From Heligmosomoides polygyrus polygyrus (taxonomy: Eukaryota; Nematoda; Chromadorea; Rhabditida; Heligmosomidae), in NCBI GenBank assembly GCA_947396885.1, contig OX377206.1:85185960-85249959 (forward strand): a stretch of DNA of 64,000 nt, read 5' to 3'. This document shows positions 63,762 to 64,000 of this stretch, piece after piece. A program made the translations under genes and the position numbers. Numbering within the stretch: the stretch's first letter is position 1; each line of letters opens with the position of its first letter. Below the pieces are notes generated by a model. The model did not search any database, was not told the origin of the DNA, and worked only from the letters and a program-made list of their open reading frames with translations.

Positions 63762-64000
63762 CTGAAATAATACATAGTAAACAACACAAAGGTGGAAGCT
63801 ACGAAGACCTGGTTTTATAACAAGAAAAATAGAATTTTGCCCTGGCTTACATTGTGACAACCACTTGAACACGAACACTGGAACAGATTTTAGTGTCGTG
63901 CTTCAGATGTCAACAGTTTATCTCAATTTCAACACCAACTTTCTGAGTCTCAAATTTTTTCGGAAATACTTTCGCGATCTGTTGTAATAATACAGGGCGA

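Noticed and set aside
1..64000. Nematode telomere-type (TTAGGC)n array, because many hairpins start with TTAGGC-like text
   Set aside because: Only isolated TTAGGC hexamers occur at element edges; there is no tandem run.

Overview
This is eukaryotic, nematode-type DNA, most likely from a strongylid such as a hookworm (inference; no species marker is visible). The reasons are short coding exons with TTTCAG/TTTAG acceptors, a probable spliced-leader acceptor 4 nt before a start codon, RTE-type LINEs, Tc1/mariner elements, tRNA-derived SINEs and many GC-rich hairpin inserts in an AT-rich background. There are no bacterial-style operons, CRISPR arrays or rRNA genes. Most ORFs longer than 60 codons are chance readings of repeats.

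Left part (about 3.2-24.5 kb, + strand): one unrecognised gene, visible only as exons. It starts with a small coding exon just after a trans-splice-like acceptor (3777-3830). Next comes an acidic exon (9926-10232) with a SUMO-interacting-motif-like core, YDVVVIEDDD, ahead of a long Glu/Asp run. After that lie at least seven tiny phase-1/phase-1 exons of 39-45 nt (11371-24479), amplified together with their flanking intron. Some encode DDDDDIVVLEE-like motifs and others Ala/Pro-rich 14-mers. At least two further copies are decayed. Its 3' end was not found. Its long introns hold hairpin elements, a decayed Tc1/mariner (11769-13033) and a SINE.

Middle (about 24.5-43.5 kb): almost entirely repeats. 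These are a 1,040-bp palindromic element with mariner-like ends (25575-26614), an intact RTE-type LINE with target-site duplication (30153-33267, ORF 30161-33157), a 732-bp tandem duplication holding unrecognised ORFs (35386-36810), 192-bp hairpin repeats (37224-37600), 5'-truncated RTE pieces (37785-39430) and mariner/Tc1 relics (40940-42655). A decayed Tc1/mariner transposase also sits further left, at 18320-19200.

Right part (about 43.5-63.8 kb, - strand): two adjacent medium-chain acyl-CoA-dehydrogenase-like genes, which would act in mitochondrial fatty-acid beta-oxidation. The upstream gene runs 63761->51655, with its 5' end beyond the window. The downstream gene runs 51436->43542 and is complete, about 414 codons with a mitochondrial presequence. 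Only about 218 bp separates the first gene's stop from the second gene's start. That gap holds an ATTAAA and a CTGCAG splice acceptor, as expected for a trans-spliced nematode operon. Both proteins keep the acyl-CoA dehydrogenase signatures and the catalytic Glu in YEGTSQ. Their introns are full of SINEs, foldback elements, MITEs and an internally deleted mariner.
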